Shown here piece by piece: positions 26,392-35,574 of a stretch of 64,000 nt of DNA (the first letter of the stretch is position 1; every line of letters begins with the position of its first letter). The notes under the pieces were generated by a model. The model saw only the letters and a program-made list of their open reading frames with translations, ran no database searches and was not told where the DNA came from. The stretch lies in contig NZ_JAUFQT010000001.1 of the NCBI RefSeq assembly GCF_030409905.1, forward strand, positions 2,803,501 through 2,867,500. Direction: 5' to 3'. Source of the stretch: Echinicola jeungdonensis. Lineage in GTDB: Bacteria > Bacteroidota > Bacteroidia > Cytophagales > Cyclobacteriaceae. The translations under genes were made by a program, and so were the position numbers.

Positions 26392-26752
26392 TTTTTTGCA
26401 ATAAGGATTGAAATTTATATCCCATTTCTAAAATCTTTATTTCTTATGGAAGGCTTGAAAGTCGCTTTCAAGGATTTTTAATTGGTCCTGGGGTCAATAA
26501 AAATAGCTAATCCCCATTAATTAATGCTTGTTCCCTTTGGGGATTTTAGTGTCCAGCCCATTCGCTTTTGTTCAATTTCTGGCAGAATTCCCAGTTCTTA
26601 GAAAATAGAAGAAACCAATTGTGGGGTTGAATGATTTTTTTTTAAAAGAAATTGGGAGGTTTTGGCAGCCTTATTTGTTAACAATGGGGGCAATTCGTGA
26701 ATTGCTTTCTGATTAAAATTTATTTGTAAATTGGTAAAAATTCCCAGATGAT
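26392..26752. other. Intergenic region between pyrB and the cystathionine synthase gene
   Basis: The spacer is 361 bases. Apart from the pyrB terminator hairpin at 26454-26472, I see no gene, RNA or clear promoter box; TTTATTTG at 26719-26726 is a near miss to the -7 consensus. Confidence 0.5.
26454..26480 (+). terminator. Terminator after pyrB
   Basis: A perfect 8-bp hairpin CTTGAAAG / CTTTCAAG with a TCG loop (26454-26472) is followed by GATTTTTA. It is modest but well placed to end pyrR-pyrB. Confidence 0.6.
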
Positions 26753-28120
26753 ATGAAATATAATTCCATCATAGAGACAATAGGTGATACTCCTTTGATC
26801 CGGTTAAACAAGGTCAATAAGGGGTTCAAAGGTGAGATATACGTCAAAGTAGAATATTTCAATCCAGGGAATTCCATGAAGGACCGAATGGCCATCAAAA
26901 TGGTTGAGGATGCAGAAAAGGAAGGCCTGCTTAAACCTGGGGGAACTATCATCGAGGGGACAAGTGGAAATACTGGAATGGGGCTTGCCCTGGTAGGAAT
27001 AGCAAGGGGTTATAAATGCATTTTTACCATGGCTGATAAACAATCCAAGGAAAAAATCGATGTGCTTAAAGCCATGGGCGCAGAAGTCATTGTATGTCCC
27101 ACCAATGTTCCTGCTGATGACCCAAAGTCCTACTATTCCGTAGCCAAAAAGTTAAATAAGGATATCCCAAATTCCTTTTATCCCAACCAGTATGATAACC
27201 TTTCCAATTGGAAAGCTCATTATGAAACTACCGGGCCAGAAATATGGGAAGATACCGAGGGTAAAATTACCCATTATGCAGCAGGTGTTGGAACGGGGGG
27301 ATCCATGTGCGGTGCAGCCAAATACCTGAAAGAACAAAACCCCAAAGTCATTTCAATAGGCATTGATACATATGGGTCAGTTTTTAAAAAGTTCAAAGAA
27401 ACCGGCGTTTTCGATGAAAATGAGATTTATCCTTATTTGACGGAGGGAATAGGAGAAGACATTTTGCCTAAAAATGTGGATTTTTCCCTAATTGATCATT
27501 TCGTAAAAGTTACAGATAAGGATGCTGCTGTAATGACCAGACGACTTTCCAGAGAAGAAGGACTATTTGTAGGTTGGTCTTGCGGTGCTGCTGTACACGG
27601 GGCCTTGGAATTTGCCAAAGAAAACTTAAAAGAAAATGACACCATGGTTATCATCCTTCCTGACCATGGAACCCGCTACCTGGGTAAAGTGTATAATGAT
27701 GACTGGATGAAGGATCATGGCTTTCTGGAATACAACACCTACGGGACTGCCCGTGACATCATTTCTTCCAGAGAAGGGAAATATGAATTGGTAGTAGCAC
27801 ACAAAGGGGACAAAGTGAAAGATGCCATCGCAATGATGAATGAAAGGAGTGTTTCTCAAATTCCAGTAATGGATGATGGACATGTTATCGGTAGCATTAC
27901 CGATAATAAATTATTAAGTAAAATCATTAAAAACCCAGAGTTAAAAGATTTGGGAGTAGAAGAGGTGATGGAAAACTCTATGAAATTTGTGGCCTTGGAC
28001 AGTACCCTGGATGTGCTTTCTTCCATGGTGGATAAGGACAAAGCGGTTTTGGTAAGGGATGATTTTCACCAAATCCACATTATTACTAAACACGATATCC
28101 TAGGGGCCTTTACCAAATAA
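26753..28120 (+). CDS. PLP-dependent cystathionine beta-synthase with CBS-domain pair
   Basis: This 455-residue enzyme is a cysteine synthase-fold PLP protein. K43 in NPGNSMKDRMA binds PLP, GTSGNTGMGLAL binds its phosphate, and GVGTGGSMCG is also conserved. Residues ~335-455 form two CBS motifs, as in cystathionine beta-synthase, where they sense S-adenosylmethionine or nucleotides. The likely reaction is serine plus homocysteine to cystathionine; O-acetylserine-based cysteine synthesis is the alternative. It is a single gene starting at ATG 26753, with no clear operon partner. Confidence 0.9.
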   Translation: MKYNSIIETIGDTPLIRLNKVNKGFKGEIYVKVEYFNPGNSMKDRMAIKMVEDAEKEGLLKPGGTIIEGTSGNTGMGLALVGIARGYKCIFTMADKQSKEKIDVLKAMGAEVIVCPTNVPADDPKSYYSVAKKLNKDIPNSFYPNQYDNLSNWKAHYETTGPEIWEDTEGKITHYAAGVGTGGSMCGAAKYLKEQNPKVISIGIDTYGSVFKKFKETGVFDENEIYPYLTEGIGEDILPKNVDFSLIDHFVKVTDKDAAVMTRRLSREEGLFVGWSCGAAVHGALEFAKENLKENDTMVIILPDHGTRYLGKVYNDDWMKDHGFLEYNTYGTARDIISSREGKYELVVAHKGDKVKDAIAMMNERSVSQIPVMDDGHVIGSITDNKLLSKIIKNPELKDLGVEEVMENSMKFVALDSTLDVLSSMVDKDKAVLVRDDFHQIHIITKHDILGAFTK

Positions 28121-28300
28121 AAAAAGAGCAATTAATATTTCAAAAAATCAATAAGACTGTCTCGGACCTAATTGGGTAGTCATTTTGGCAGGATGATAAG
28201 ACCTTAGTGGAAAATGGATTGATGATTAATTTCTTGCCGTTAAGGATATTTCCAGCTCGTACTCAAGAAATACCTGTTGAGACCGTTATTAAATTTACTT

Positions 28301-28930
28301 ATGGAAAAAAGAAACTTAGAAAGACTAATTGCTAATGGTTATGATTTTGATATTGCACAGGCAATTCAAAATGGATGGGAATTGTTTACAAGGAAACCTA
28401 CTTTTAGCATTGGCTTTGCTGGTTTTTTTGTGTCTTCCCAGTTATTGGCAATGATTTATTTACAGAATTATGCCACCATTTATAATTTTTTACTGACAGG
28501 TCCATTGGTATCCGGATTTTATTTAGTGGCCAATAAAATTAAATCCAATGAGGAGATAACCTATGCTGATTTTTTTAAGGGATTTGAATATTATGTGCCC
28601 ATTATCTTGATCTGGGGTGTAGGGCAATTGTTAGTTTTTCTTGGGTTTGTGGCATTGATTATTCCAGGAATTTATTTGATGGTGGCTTATAATTTTTCAG
28701 TTCTCATTTCAGTTTTTACCGGATTTAATTTTTGGGACTCGCTGGAGTATAGCCGAAAAATAATAACCGTACGATGGTGGAAGTTCTTTATTCTATCCTT
28801 GTTACTAATTGTCATGAATATAGTGGGGGGGCTTTTAGTTCTGGGCTTATTGGTTAGTTTTCCACTTACCTTTTATATTACTTACTGTGTTTTTGAAGAA
28901 ATTACCAGCGAAGTTTTACAAGAAGCTTGA
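28301..28930 (+). CDS. Polytopic membrane protein of unknown function
   Basis: From ATG 28301 the protein has 209 residues. A short N-terminal amphipathic stretch with NGYDFDIAQAIQNGWELF precedes about five hydrophobic helices. Layout and spacing resemble small DUF-type membrane proteins related to UPF0259 or the glycerophosphodiester phosphodiesterase membrane domain; I cannot name a function. A TTG 24 bases upstream is in frame but less likely. The hybrid histidine kinase begins about 48 bases after its stop in the same direction, so they may share a transcript. Confidence 0.75.
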   Translation: MEKRNLERLIANGYDFDIAQAIQNGWELFTRKPTFSIGFAGFFVSSQLLAMIYLQNYATIYNFLLTGPLVSGFYLVANKIKSNEEITYADFFKGFEYYVPIILIWGVGQLLVFLGFVALIIPGIYLMVAYNFSVLISVFTGFNFWDSLEYSRKIITVRWWKFFILSLLLIVMNIVGGLLVLGLLVSFPLTFYITYCVFEEITSEVLQEA

Positions 28931-28977
28931 GGTCAGGTGGTTATTGGAATAATTATTGCTAGAGATTTAGCTTAAAA

Positions 28978-31527
28978 TTGGAAGTAGTGAGAAGATCGGT
29001 TACCACGCGGAAAGCGAAGAAAAAAGTGATTTTAGGGTTTTTGTTGGCCCTTTTTTTAGTGTTGAGTGTTAGTGCTGTAACCTATTTCAGTCTTGAAAAA
29101 CTTTTAAATACAGTAGAGTCCCTTTCGGAACCAAGCGAGAGGGTTCGCCAGCTCAATGGTTTGTTGGCGGATATATATCAATTTGACAAATTAAAAGGCA
29201 ATTTTCAGGAGGATGGGGATAGCATTTCCGGCCTGGTTTATTTAGAAAGGATAGAAGAGCGTTTAAATGAACTAGAGGGGTTTGCTCAGGATTCTTCTGA
29301 ATTGAGGTATTTAAAGAGGATCAATTATAATGTCAATGAGCTGGTAGTAGTTTATAATGGTTTAAAAGAGGTGAAACTAAACCTTATGAACCGAAACTTC
29401 AGCAGGGAGGCCTTAAGTAACATTGAAACAAAAATCAAAAGACAAGAGGAAATCAATCGTCTTCAAAGTCTGGGGCAAATTAGGTTGGATCATAAAATCA
29501 GAAGAACTCCCCCAAAATCTGAAACTCCCAAAAAGAAAGTGGATGCGGATTCTGGTTTTTCAAGCCTGATGACTACCAAGGAAAAAGAAAACCTTCGGGG
29601 TATTTTTCAACAGTTTAGGCCAGGTTTGATTGAAGAGGATTCTATCAATAAGGTGGAGCCTCATGCAACGGATTCCATCTTGTATGCGGTAAAAAAATTT
29701 CTTCTGGATATAAACAGCCAGGAGCGTCACCTAAGATCAAATTTGGCTGATTTGGAAGCCAAATTAAATGAGAAAAACAAGGCCTTGATTGCCGATACCC
29801 AAAAGATTATTTCCAATCTCCAATATGATACTCTGGAGGAATCCAGGGAAAAGAATGAATCCCTATATGACACTGCATTTAGTGTTTCAGTGCTTTTAGG
29901 CATCCTGGTGTTTGTTGGGATAGTGGGGTCTTCAGCTTTTATTTATAGCATATTAGCTGAAATGAATAAGGATGAAAATTACCGGATACATCTGGAGAAA
30001 GCCAAAGAAAGGTCTGACAACCTTGCAAAAACCAAGCAGAATTTCCTAGCCAATATGAGTCATGAAATCCGGAATCCATTGCATGCCATCCAGGGTTATC
30101 AAGCTGCTCTCAGGAAAACCTCCTTATCGGAAAACCAAAGGGATTATAATAATATGGTGGGGTTTGCTGCTGACACCCTTTCCGCTATTGTTAATGATAT
30201 ATTGGATTTTTCAAAGTTGGAGGCAGACAAGGTGATGATTGATAAGTCGCCATTTGACCCTCATAAACTTTTCCGGTCGATCCAGAGCTCATTTGAATTA
30301 AAAGCAAAAGAAAAACAAATTGAATTTAACTGGGAACTGGATTTGCCGGAAAATAAATGGCTTCTCGGCGATGAGTTAAGAATCAACCAGATTCTTAACA
30401 ATCTGATTGGGAATTCATTGAAATTTACTGAAAAAGGTAGGGTAGATGTGATTGTCAGTTTTGATAATATTGGAGTACTGGAAATTACTGTAGCCGATAC
30501 GGGGATAGGTATGACCGAAGAGTTTAAGTCCAATGTATTTACCGAATTTAATCAAGGGGACAGTTCCATCAATCGGAAATATGGAGGTACAGGCTTGGGC
30601 TTAGCTATAGTGAAAAGAATAGTGGACCTGATGAAAGGTGAGATCCAGTTGGAAAGTAAGGAAGGGGAAGGGACCAGTATATATATTAAACTTCCCATAA
30701 AAGCCACAAAAGTGCAGGAGGAGGCCCTTGAAAATGTTGATAGTGAATATGATATCCGGGGATTAAATGTTTTGTTGGTTGATGATGATCCTTTGGGCCT
30801 GAGATTTGCCAAGCTCCTTTTGGAAAGTAACGGTGCCGTAGTACATGCCTATCAGGGTGGGCTTGATTTTAAGGAAAATTTTAGAGAAGTGGACTTTGAC
30901 TTAGCTCTTCTGGATATTCAAATGCCTGAAATCAGTGGATATCAGGTGTTGGAAATGTTAAGGAATAATCCCAGGTATAAAAATTTAGTATGCCTTGCTA
31001 TAACTGCAAATGTTTTCGTGAAAGAAAAAGAAAAAATCCAGAAATCCGGTTTTGATGCCATCGTCTTAAAACCATTCAAGGAAGAGGAATTGATTAAACA
31101 AATCGGTAAAAAACTTGGATTGGAGATAAAGGAAAAATCAGGGCCAACAGAAGAAGTCAAAGCCTATAAAACTGATGATGCCCTTTATGATCTGGTGGAT
31201 CTTCAGAAGTTTTGCATGGGAGATGAAGGCATTTTACAAGAAGTGTTGATAGATTTTTGCGAAACTACCCATAATGATCTGAATGCCCTGGATAAAGCTT
31301 TGAAAAATCAGGATTGGGAATCCCTATTAGAGATCTCCCATAAATTGGGAAGCCGCCTTGGGCAATTAAAAATTAATGCTGGAAGGGTTGCAAGAAAGCT
31401 GGAGCAGGATCTAAAAGAAGGAAAAACAGAAAGCGCCTCTTCCCTTGTAAAGGCAATTATTACGGAATCTCAAATTGTTCTTGAAAAGATTAATGAGGAC
31501 CATCACCTTTATTTGAAGACTAGTTGA
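28978..31527 (+). CDS. Hybrid sensor histidine kinase with receiver and HPt domains
   Basis: This 849-residue inner-membrane kinase has two membrane helices (about 16-38 and 301-325) enclosing a periplasmic, largely helical sensor of ~260 residues without a recognizable ligand-binding fold. Then come HisKA with phospho-acceptor H362 (NMSHEIRNPLH), HATPase with DTGIGM and GGTGLGLAI boxes, a receiver domain with phospho-acceptor D646 (LLDIQMP), and a C-terminal HPt with H788 (ISHKLGSRLG). All phosphorelay sites are intact. No ATG lies before the first helix; the start is TTG 28978 or GTG 28987. The NtrC-type regulator gene converges on it and could be its partner. Confidence 0.92.
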   Translation: MEVVRRSVTTRKAKKKVILGFLLALFLVLSVSAVTYFSLEKLLNTVESLSEPSERVRQLNGLLADIYQFDKLKGNFQEDGDSISGLVYLERIEERLNELEGFAQDSSELRYLKRINYNVNELVVVYNGLKEVKLNLMNRNFSREALSNIETKIKRQEEINRLQSLGQIRLDHKIRRTPPKSETPKKKVDADSGFSSLMTTKEKENLRGIFQQFRPGLIEEDSINKVEPHATDSILYAVKKFLLDINSQERHLRSNLADLEAKLNEKNKALIADTQKIISNLQYDTLEESREKNESLYDTAFSVSVLLGILVFVGIVGSSAFIYSILAEMNKDENYRIHLEKAKERSDNLAKTKQNFLANMSHEIRNPLHAIQGYQAALRKTSLSENQRDYNNMVGFAADTLSAIVNDILDFSKLEADKVMIDKSPFDPHKLFRSIQSSFELKAKEKQIEFNWELDLPENKWLLGDELRINQILNNLIGNSLKFTEKGRVDVIVSFDNIGVLEITVADTGIGMTEEFKSNVFTEFNQGDSSINRKYGGTGLGLAIVKRIVDLMKGEIQLESKEGEGTSIYIKLPIKATKVQEEALENVDSEYDIRGLNVLLVDDDPLGLRFAKLLLESNGAVVHAYQGGLDFKENFREVDFDLALLDIQMPEISGYQVLEMLRNNPRYKNLVCLAITANVFVKEKEKIQKSGFDAIVLKPFKEEELIKQIGKKLGLEIKEKSGPTEEVKAYKTDDALYDLVDLQKFCMGDEGILQEVLIDFCETTHNDLNALDKALKNQDWESLLEISHKLGSRLGQLKINAGRVARKLEQDLKEGKTESASSLVKAIITESQIVLEKINEDHHLYLKTS

Positions 31528-31842
31528 GGAAAGTTTGGGAAAAATTGGTTCTTCAAGAATGCCTCCTTTTGCAATATCCTGAACAAATATAGCTATAAGA
31601 GTCTTAAGACTCGGGAAGTTACGGTCAAAACCTTTAAGAATTAGGTTGCTCCTCCAATTGAAAATCCCATCGTTATATTGTTCTGCAAAACTTTAGGTTG
31701 TTGAGGTGGGACACAAGAAGGGATAGTGGTATCAATCCCCCAATTTCAAGGTCTGGAATGGTCCCGTTATATGGATGCTCCATTGAGCCATTGACACATT
31801 ATTAGTTGGTAATAAAGCACAGGGCTTAACTATCTGTTCCCG
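31528..31842. other. Spacer between convergent kinase and regulator genes
   Basis: This 315-base region holds a perfect 14-base palindrome GAGTCTTAAGACTC at 31599-31612. I see no T-run terminator and no convincing open reading frame. Confidence 0.5.
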
Positions 31843-33204
31843 TTAATCGATACCATATTTTTCCAATTTATTGTAAAGTGTTTTACGGTCAATATTAAGG
31901 ATTTTAGCTGCTTTGGATTTGTTATGTTTTACCTCATTGAGGGTTTTGATGATCATTGCCTTTTCCTGTTCTTCAAAAGAAGACTTTAGGTCTTTTGATC
32001 CATTGGTTTGGGAGGAGGAATTCTGGGGAAGCATCAAATCCACCGGTAATGCTTCTTTTTGTATATCTCCTTCTCCAGTTAAAAGAACAGCTCTTTTGAT
32101 AATGTTTTTTAATTCACGGAGGTTGCCCGGCCAGCCATAATTTTTAAAAATTTCTTTAACTTCTTCACTAAAACCGGTGACATCCTTTTCCAGGTTTTTA
32201 TTGGCATCCGTTAAGAAAATATCAGCATAATGGAATAGATCTTCCACTCTTTCCCTTAAAGGGGTGGCCTTGAGGCTAAATTCATTTAACCGGTGGAAAA
32301 GGTCTTCCCGGAATTCTCCTTTTTTCGCCAGTTCTGAAAGGTCTTCATTCGTGGCTACAATAATCCGGACATCTACAGGGATGTCCTTATTGCCACCAAT
32401 TTTCTTGATTTTTCTTTCCTGTATGGCCCTAAGGAGTTTGATTTGGACCTCATAGCTCAAATTACCAATTTCATCCAAAAAAATGGTTCCATTATTAGCC
32501 AATTCAAAGGAGCCGGTTTTGTTTTCCAAAGCTCCTGTAAATGCTCCTTTTACATGTCCAAATAATTCACTTCCTGCCAGTTCTTTAGATAAGGCCCCAC
32601 AGTCTATGGCAACAAATGGTCCAGAACTCCTTTTCGACTTTTCATGGATCCTTTTGGAAACAAATTCCTTACCTGTACCACTCTCTCCAAGCACCATTAC
32701 ACTCATCTCTGTTGGGGCTACCAAGGAAATATACTGCTCTAATTGAACGGCAGAAGGACTTCTCCCAATAACGTAAATGGAGGATTTTGGCTTTGGAGCA
32801 ACAGGGTCACTGATTTTAGGGGTTTCCTTGGGTTTAGGTTTGGCTTTTAGGGCCTCCTGAACCGTGGCCAATAATTCATCAGGGTTTACAGGTTTGGTGA
32901 TATATTCAAAAGCACCCAATTTCATGGATTTTACTGCCGTTCTGATATCAGAGTAATTGGTGATCAAAATGACCCTGATCTCAGCATTTTTTGCAATGAT
33001 GTTTTCCAACACCTCCATGCCTGTTCCGTCAGGTAAGCGGTAATCCGTAATGACCAGGTTAAATTTTTCCTTTTCTATTAATGCATAGGCATCACTGATC
33101 TTGGTTGTTGAAGTTATGTTGAAACCATGCTTTTCCAAAAAGGTTTTTATGATTTTTGAATAGGTGAGATCGTCTTCGATCAATAATATATTTCCCTTGG
33201 ACAT
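31843..33204 (-). CDS. Sigma-54-dependent response regulator, NtrC family
   Basis: This 453-residue enhancer-binding protein has a receiver with phospho-acceptor D54 (VITDYRLPDG), a sigma-54 AAA+ domain with Walker A GESGTGKE (residues 173-180) and the sigma-54 contact loop GAFTGA (220-225), and a C-terminal Fis-type helix-turn-helix (SKAAKILNIDRKTLYNKL). It activates RpoN promoters when phosphorylated. A convergent hybrid kinase sits nearby. The gene has a leader of up to ~170 nt with two hairpins. No sigma-54 promoter was recognized in the window, so targets are unknown. Confidence 0.95.
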   Translation of the reverse strand: MSKGNILLIEDDLTYSKIIKTFLEKHGFNITSTTKISDAYALIEKEKFNLVITDYRLPDGTGMEVLENIIAKNAEIRVILITNYSDIRTAVKSMKLGAFEYITKPVNPDELLATVQEALKAKPKPKETPKISDPVAPKPKSSIYVIGRSPSAVQLEQYISLVAPTEMSVMVLGESGTGKEFVSKRIHEKSKRSSGPFVAIDCGALSKELAGSELFGHVKGAFTGALENKTGSFELANNGTIFLDEIGNLSYEVQIKLLRAIQERKIKKIGGNKDIPVDVRIIVATNEDLSELAKKGEFREDLFHRLNEFSLKATPLRERVEDLFHYADIFLTDANKNLEKDVTGFSEEVKEIFKNYGWPGNLRELKNIIKRAVLLTGEGDIQKEALPVDLMLPQNSSSQTNGSKDLKSSFEEQEKAMIIKTLNEVKHNKSKAAKILNIDRKTLYNKLEKYGID

Positions 33205-33254
33205 TCTGAATTGGTTTGAATATTTTGAGCTTTGTGTAAATTAAGCCACTTTAA

Positions 33255-33301
33255 TGCCATAAATGGCAAAGGAGAAAAAGAGTTTGAAATTTTTCTCCTT
33301 T
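33255..33301 (-). promoter_or_regulatory. Tandem hairpins in the leader of the NtrC-type gene
   Basis: A perfect 12-bp stem (33268-33279 with 33290-33301, 10-nt loop) adjoins a 6-bp palindrome TGCCAT-AA-ATGGCA (33255-33268). Both lie 50-100 bases upstream of the ATG at 33204. They could be an attenuator, an operator, or the terminator of an unseen transcript. Confidence 0.45.
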
Positions 33302-33385
33302 AGTATGAATTAAGCTTTGTGAAACCCCTTGGTAGCCTTTGAGTTGGGGTAAGTTTTAGCGGCTGTTGCTTGATTGCTATAGTTA

Positions 33386-33393
33386 CAAAAATA
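33386..33393 (-). promoter_or_regulatory. Possible -7 element for the NtrC-type gene
   Basis: The minus strand reads TATTTTTG, matching TAnnTTTG. No -33 TTG is seen at the right spacing. If used, it gives a leader of roughly 170 nt. Confidence 0.3.
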
Positions 33394-33844
33394 ACCAAAA
33401 AATAAAGAAAATGCACCTGATTATTTTAGGTCAAAATTTAAAATATTTGAAAACATTGAAAAAATTTAAACTTCAATAAGCACATTGGTCAATAATTATA
33501 ATATTGCCAAAGTTCCTTTTCCCTTTATTGTGCTTTTTTTGTAACAGCCTAAGGGTATTGCCTACCATCAAAAAATCATTCAAAAAAATAGTTTTTGGTA
33601 TGGTTAGCTGCCTGTTTTTTCAATGGGTATAATAAAGTAATTATATCCCATAACAGTGGCGTTTTAACCCTAATGATTGTCTGGGAATATCATAAAAGAT
33701 CGAAGGAAGGGGCTAAAGTGAGGATTAATTTCATAAAAATAGTTAGTAGAAATATTCTTTAATAAAGTCTACTCTCATGTCAAATCTTTTATTTCAAAAT
33801 GAATAACTTGCATAAGTTGGGAGGGGGAAAGTATTAGTTTCCCA

Positions 33845-34183
33845 TTAAAGTACTACTATCTGGCCATTTTCATTGAAGGTTGCCATGATGGTTAGGCTTT
33901 CTTCATCCTCAAAGGTTAGGTCATAAAATACCTTGCCTTCTTTTTTTATTTTCTTGGCATTTACCAGGTCCAGGCTAGAGAAGAAATTGTCTTTTTTAAC
34001 GTTATGGGAAATGTCCTTAGGTATTTCTTCCAAGAGAATCTCTTCGGGCGAAAACTGAGAATTAGAAGAAGCAATGGTTTTTTGTCCTTCACCGCCTTTT
34101 CCTGAAAACTGGTTACCCTTTTTTGGACTGCATGCTACCAATATTAATAGCAGTCCTATCAAATAAATGGGGTTCTTTTTCAT
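33845..34183 (-). CDS. Small lipoprotein of unknown function
   Basis: This 112-residue protein begins with a lipoprotein signal peptide whose lipobox LVAC gives lipidated C18. The mature part is polar; the last ~45 residues are predicted beta-rich (KVFYDLTFEDEE, then a strand and NENGQIVVL), which recalls PepSY-like or beta-lactamase-inhibitor-like folds, without certainty. It starts with ATG 34183. It has no close neighbour on its strand, so it is probably a single-gene transcript. Confidence 0.7.
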   Translation of the reverse strand: MKKNPIYLIGLLLILVACSPKKGNQFSGKGGEGQKTIASSNSQFSPEEILLEEIPKDISHNVKKDNFFSSLDLVNAKKIKKEGKVFYDLTFEDEESLTIMATFNENGQIVVL

Positions 34184-34604
34184 TTGGAAATTCCTTTTCT
34201 ACTCAACATGCTCCTATCCTGCTGGTTAATTTTTGGGCCGTTGGGAAATTGGTTTTAAATTTAAATTAGGTTGTTGTTCACCTGTTCCAAGGTCCGATAA
34301 TTAAGATAAGCAGGAATGTGAATATTGATTTACAAACATTATTACTATTACTTCAATTCATTCATCATAGTTTGTGCCATACTAATAAAGTGGTTTTAAA
34401 TCCTTGAAAATGAGTTTTATGGGTGTGTAAATGTGGAGGTTTTCCTCAATTTGGGGAGCAGATTTGACCAAGAGTTAATAAATAAGGGGTATGATTAAAT
34501 GGGTAAGCCAGAAGTTTGATGAATTTAAGTTCAGGGTAGAAGAAAAATTATCCATAATCTACTTGGAAAGGGGAAAGCTGATTTTTTACCCCTAATTCCT
34601 TTTG

Positions 34605-34636
34605 TTTTGAATCCTGATCGATAAAAGGTAACTTTG
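34605..34636 (+). promoter_or_regulatory. Promoter of the murI leader or of a small RNA
   Basis: TTTTG (34605-34609) and TAACTTTG (34629-34636) are 19 bases apart, an excellent fit to the Bacteroidota consensus. Transcription would start near 34643, about 65 bases before a strong terminator. Confidence 0.6.
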
Positions 34637-34642
34637 TACCAT

Positions 34643-34708
34643 AACTTAAACAAATAACTCTTTGCTTGCATAATGCCCTTGGGTGCGTGAACCCAAGGGT
34701 TTCTTTTT
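34643..34708 (+). ncRNA. Candidate ~65-nt small RNA or murI attenuator leader
   Basis: The stretch from the predicted transcription start to the end of the T-run would make a short RNA with no known family. It ends in the hairpin 34676-34699. A five-codon frame, ATG 34673 to TGA 34688-34690 (MPLGA), runs through the left arm and stops in the loop; this may be chance. It could be a free small RNA or an attenuator controlling murI. Confidence 0.4.
34676..34708 (+). terminator. Strong intrinsic terminator upstream of murI
   Basis: A perfect 9-bp stem CCCTTGGGT/ACCCAAGGG (34676-34684 with 34691-34699, 6-nt loop) is followed by TTTCTTTTTTTT. No plus-strand gene lies upstream for it to end, since the neighbouring lipoprotein gene runs the other way. 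Confidence 0.85.
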
Positions 34709-34767
34709 TTTGGAGTGAAGAAAGCAAAAAAAATCCGCTAAATTGCATCGAAATATTTTGATTAATT

Positions 34768-35574
34768 ATGAATTCAGCAGCCCCAATTGGAATTTTTGAT
34801 AGTGGGATAGGGGGACTCACCGTTGCCAGGGCGGTAAAAGAAATCCTTCCCAATGAACAAGTCATATATTTTGGTGATACCGCCCATTTGCCTTATGGAG
34901 ATAAAAGTACCGCCGCTATCCAAGCATATTCTGTCAAAATCGCAGATGTTTTACTTCGTTCCGGATGTAAATTGATTTTGATTGCCTGCAATTCCGCTTC
35001 CACAGCTGCTTTTGAATTGGTAAAGGCTTACGTTGCCTCTAGAGCAAAGGTTTTTGACGTAATCGAACCTGTTATTCAGTATTTGAAAGAAAATCATAAA
35101 GGAAAAAAAGTTGGTTTGATCGGAACCAAGCAAACCGTTAGATCAGGAGTATATCGCCATAAAATTGATGCATTAAGTTTGGGAATTGAGTTTGCTGCCT
35201 TAGAAACCCCGCTTTTGGCTCCTATGATTGAAGAAGGCTTTTTAAGTAATACCATCAGTCAGGCAATTATCAAAACCTACCTGGATGATCCTCAGCTGCA
35301 GGGATTGGAGGCTTTGATTTTGGGTTGTACCCATTATCCCTTGATAAAGGAGCACATAGAAGCTTTGTACGAAGGTAAGGTTGAGGTAATCGATAGCTCA
35401 GAAACGGTTGCTAAGGCAACAAAAGAATTTTTGGCAGAACATCAATTATTGAATCCTGGTAAAGGTGGAAAGGACCATTTTTTGGTGTCTGATTATACTC
35501 CGGCATTTGAGCATACCACCAAGTTGTTCTTTGGGGAAGAGGTAAGCTTGGAAAAATACCCATTATGGGAATAG
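34768..35574 (+). CDS. murI: Glutamate racemase
   Basis: MurI makes D-glutamate for peptidoglycan in the cytosol. The 268-residue protein has DSGIGG (residues 11-16) and both catalytic cysteines, C74 in ACNSAST and C187 in GCTHYP. It starts with ATG 34768. It sits downstream of a short promoter/terminator unit that may control it. It has no operon partner. Confidence 0.96.
   Translation: MNSAAPIGIFDSGIGGLTVARAVKEILPNEQVIYFGDTAHLPYGDKSTAAIQAYSVKIADVLLRSGCKLILIACNSASTAAFELVKAYVASRAKVFDVIEPVIQYLKENHKGKKVGLIGTKQTVRSGVYRHKIDALSLGIEFAALETPLLAPMIEEGFLSNTISQAIIKTYLDDPQLQGLEALILGCTHYPLIKEHIEALYEGKVEVIDSSETVAKATKEFLAEHQLLNPGKGGKDHFLVSDYTPAFEHTTKLFFGEEVSLEKYPLWE

Larger units (their letters stand above)
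33205..33844. other. Long spacer upstream of the NtrC-type gene
   Basis: This 640-base AT-rich spacer contains a leader with hairpins (listed separately), a possible -7 element at 33386-33393 on the minus strand, and an imperfect repeat around 33625-33650. I found no coding region or named RNA. Confidence 0.5.
34184..34767. other. Spacer between the lipoprotein gene and murI
   Basis: This 584-base spacer has no protein gene of note. Its right part holds a complete promoter-to-terminator unit (34605-34708, listed separately). The left part contains only AT-rich sequence without recognized signals. Confidence 0.55.

Noticed and set aside
33205..33844. Sigma-54 promoter near the NtrC-type gene
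   Set aside because: No GG-N10-GC arrangement close to the TGGCAC/TTGC consensus was found.
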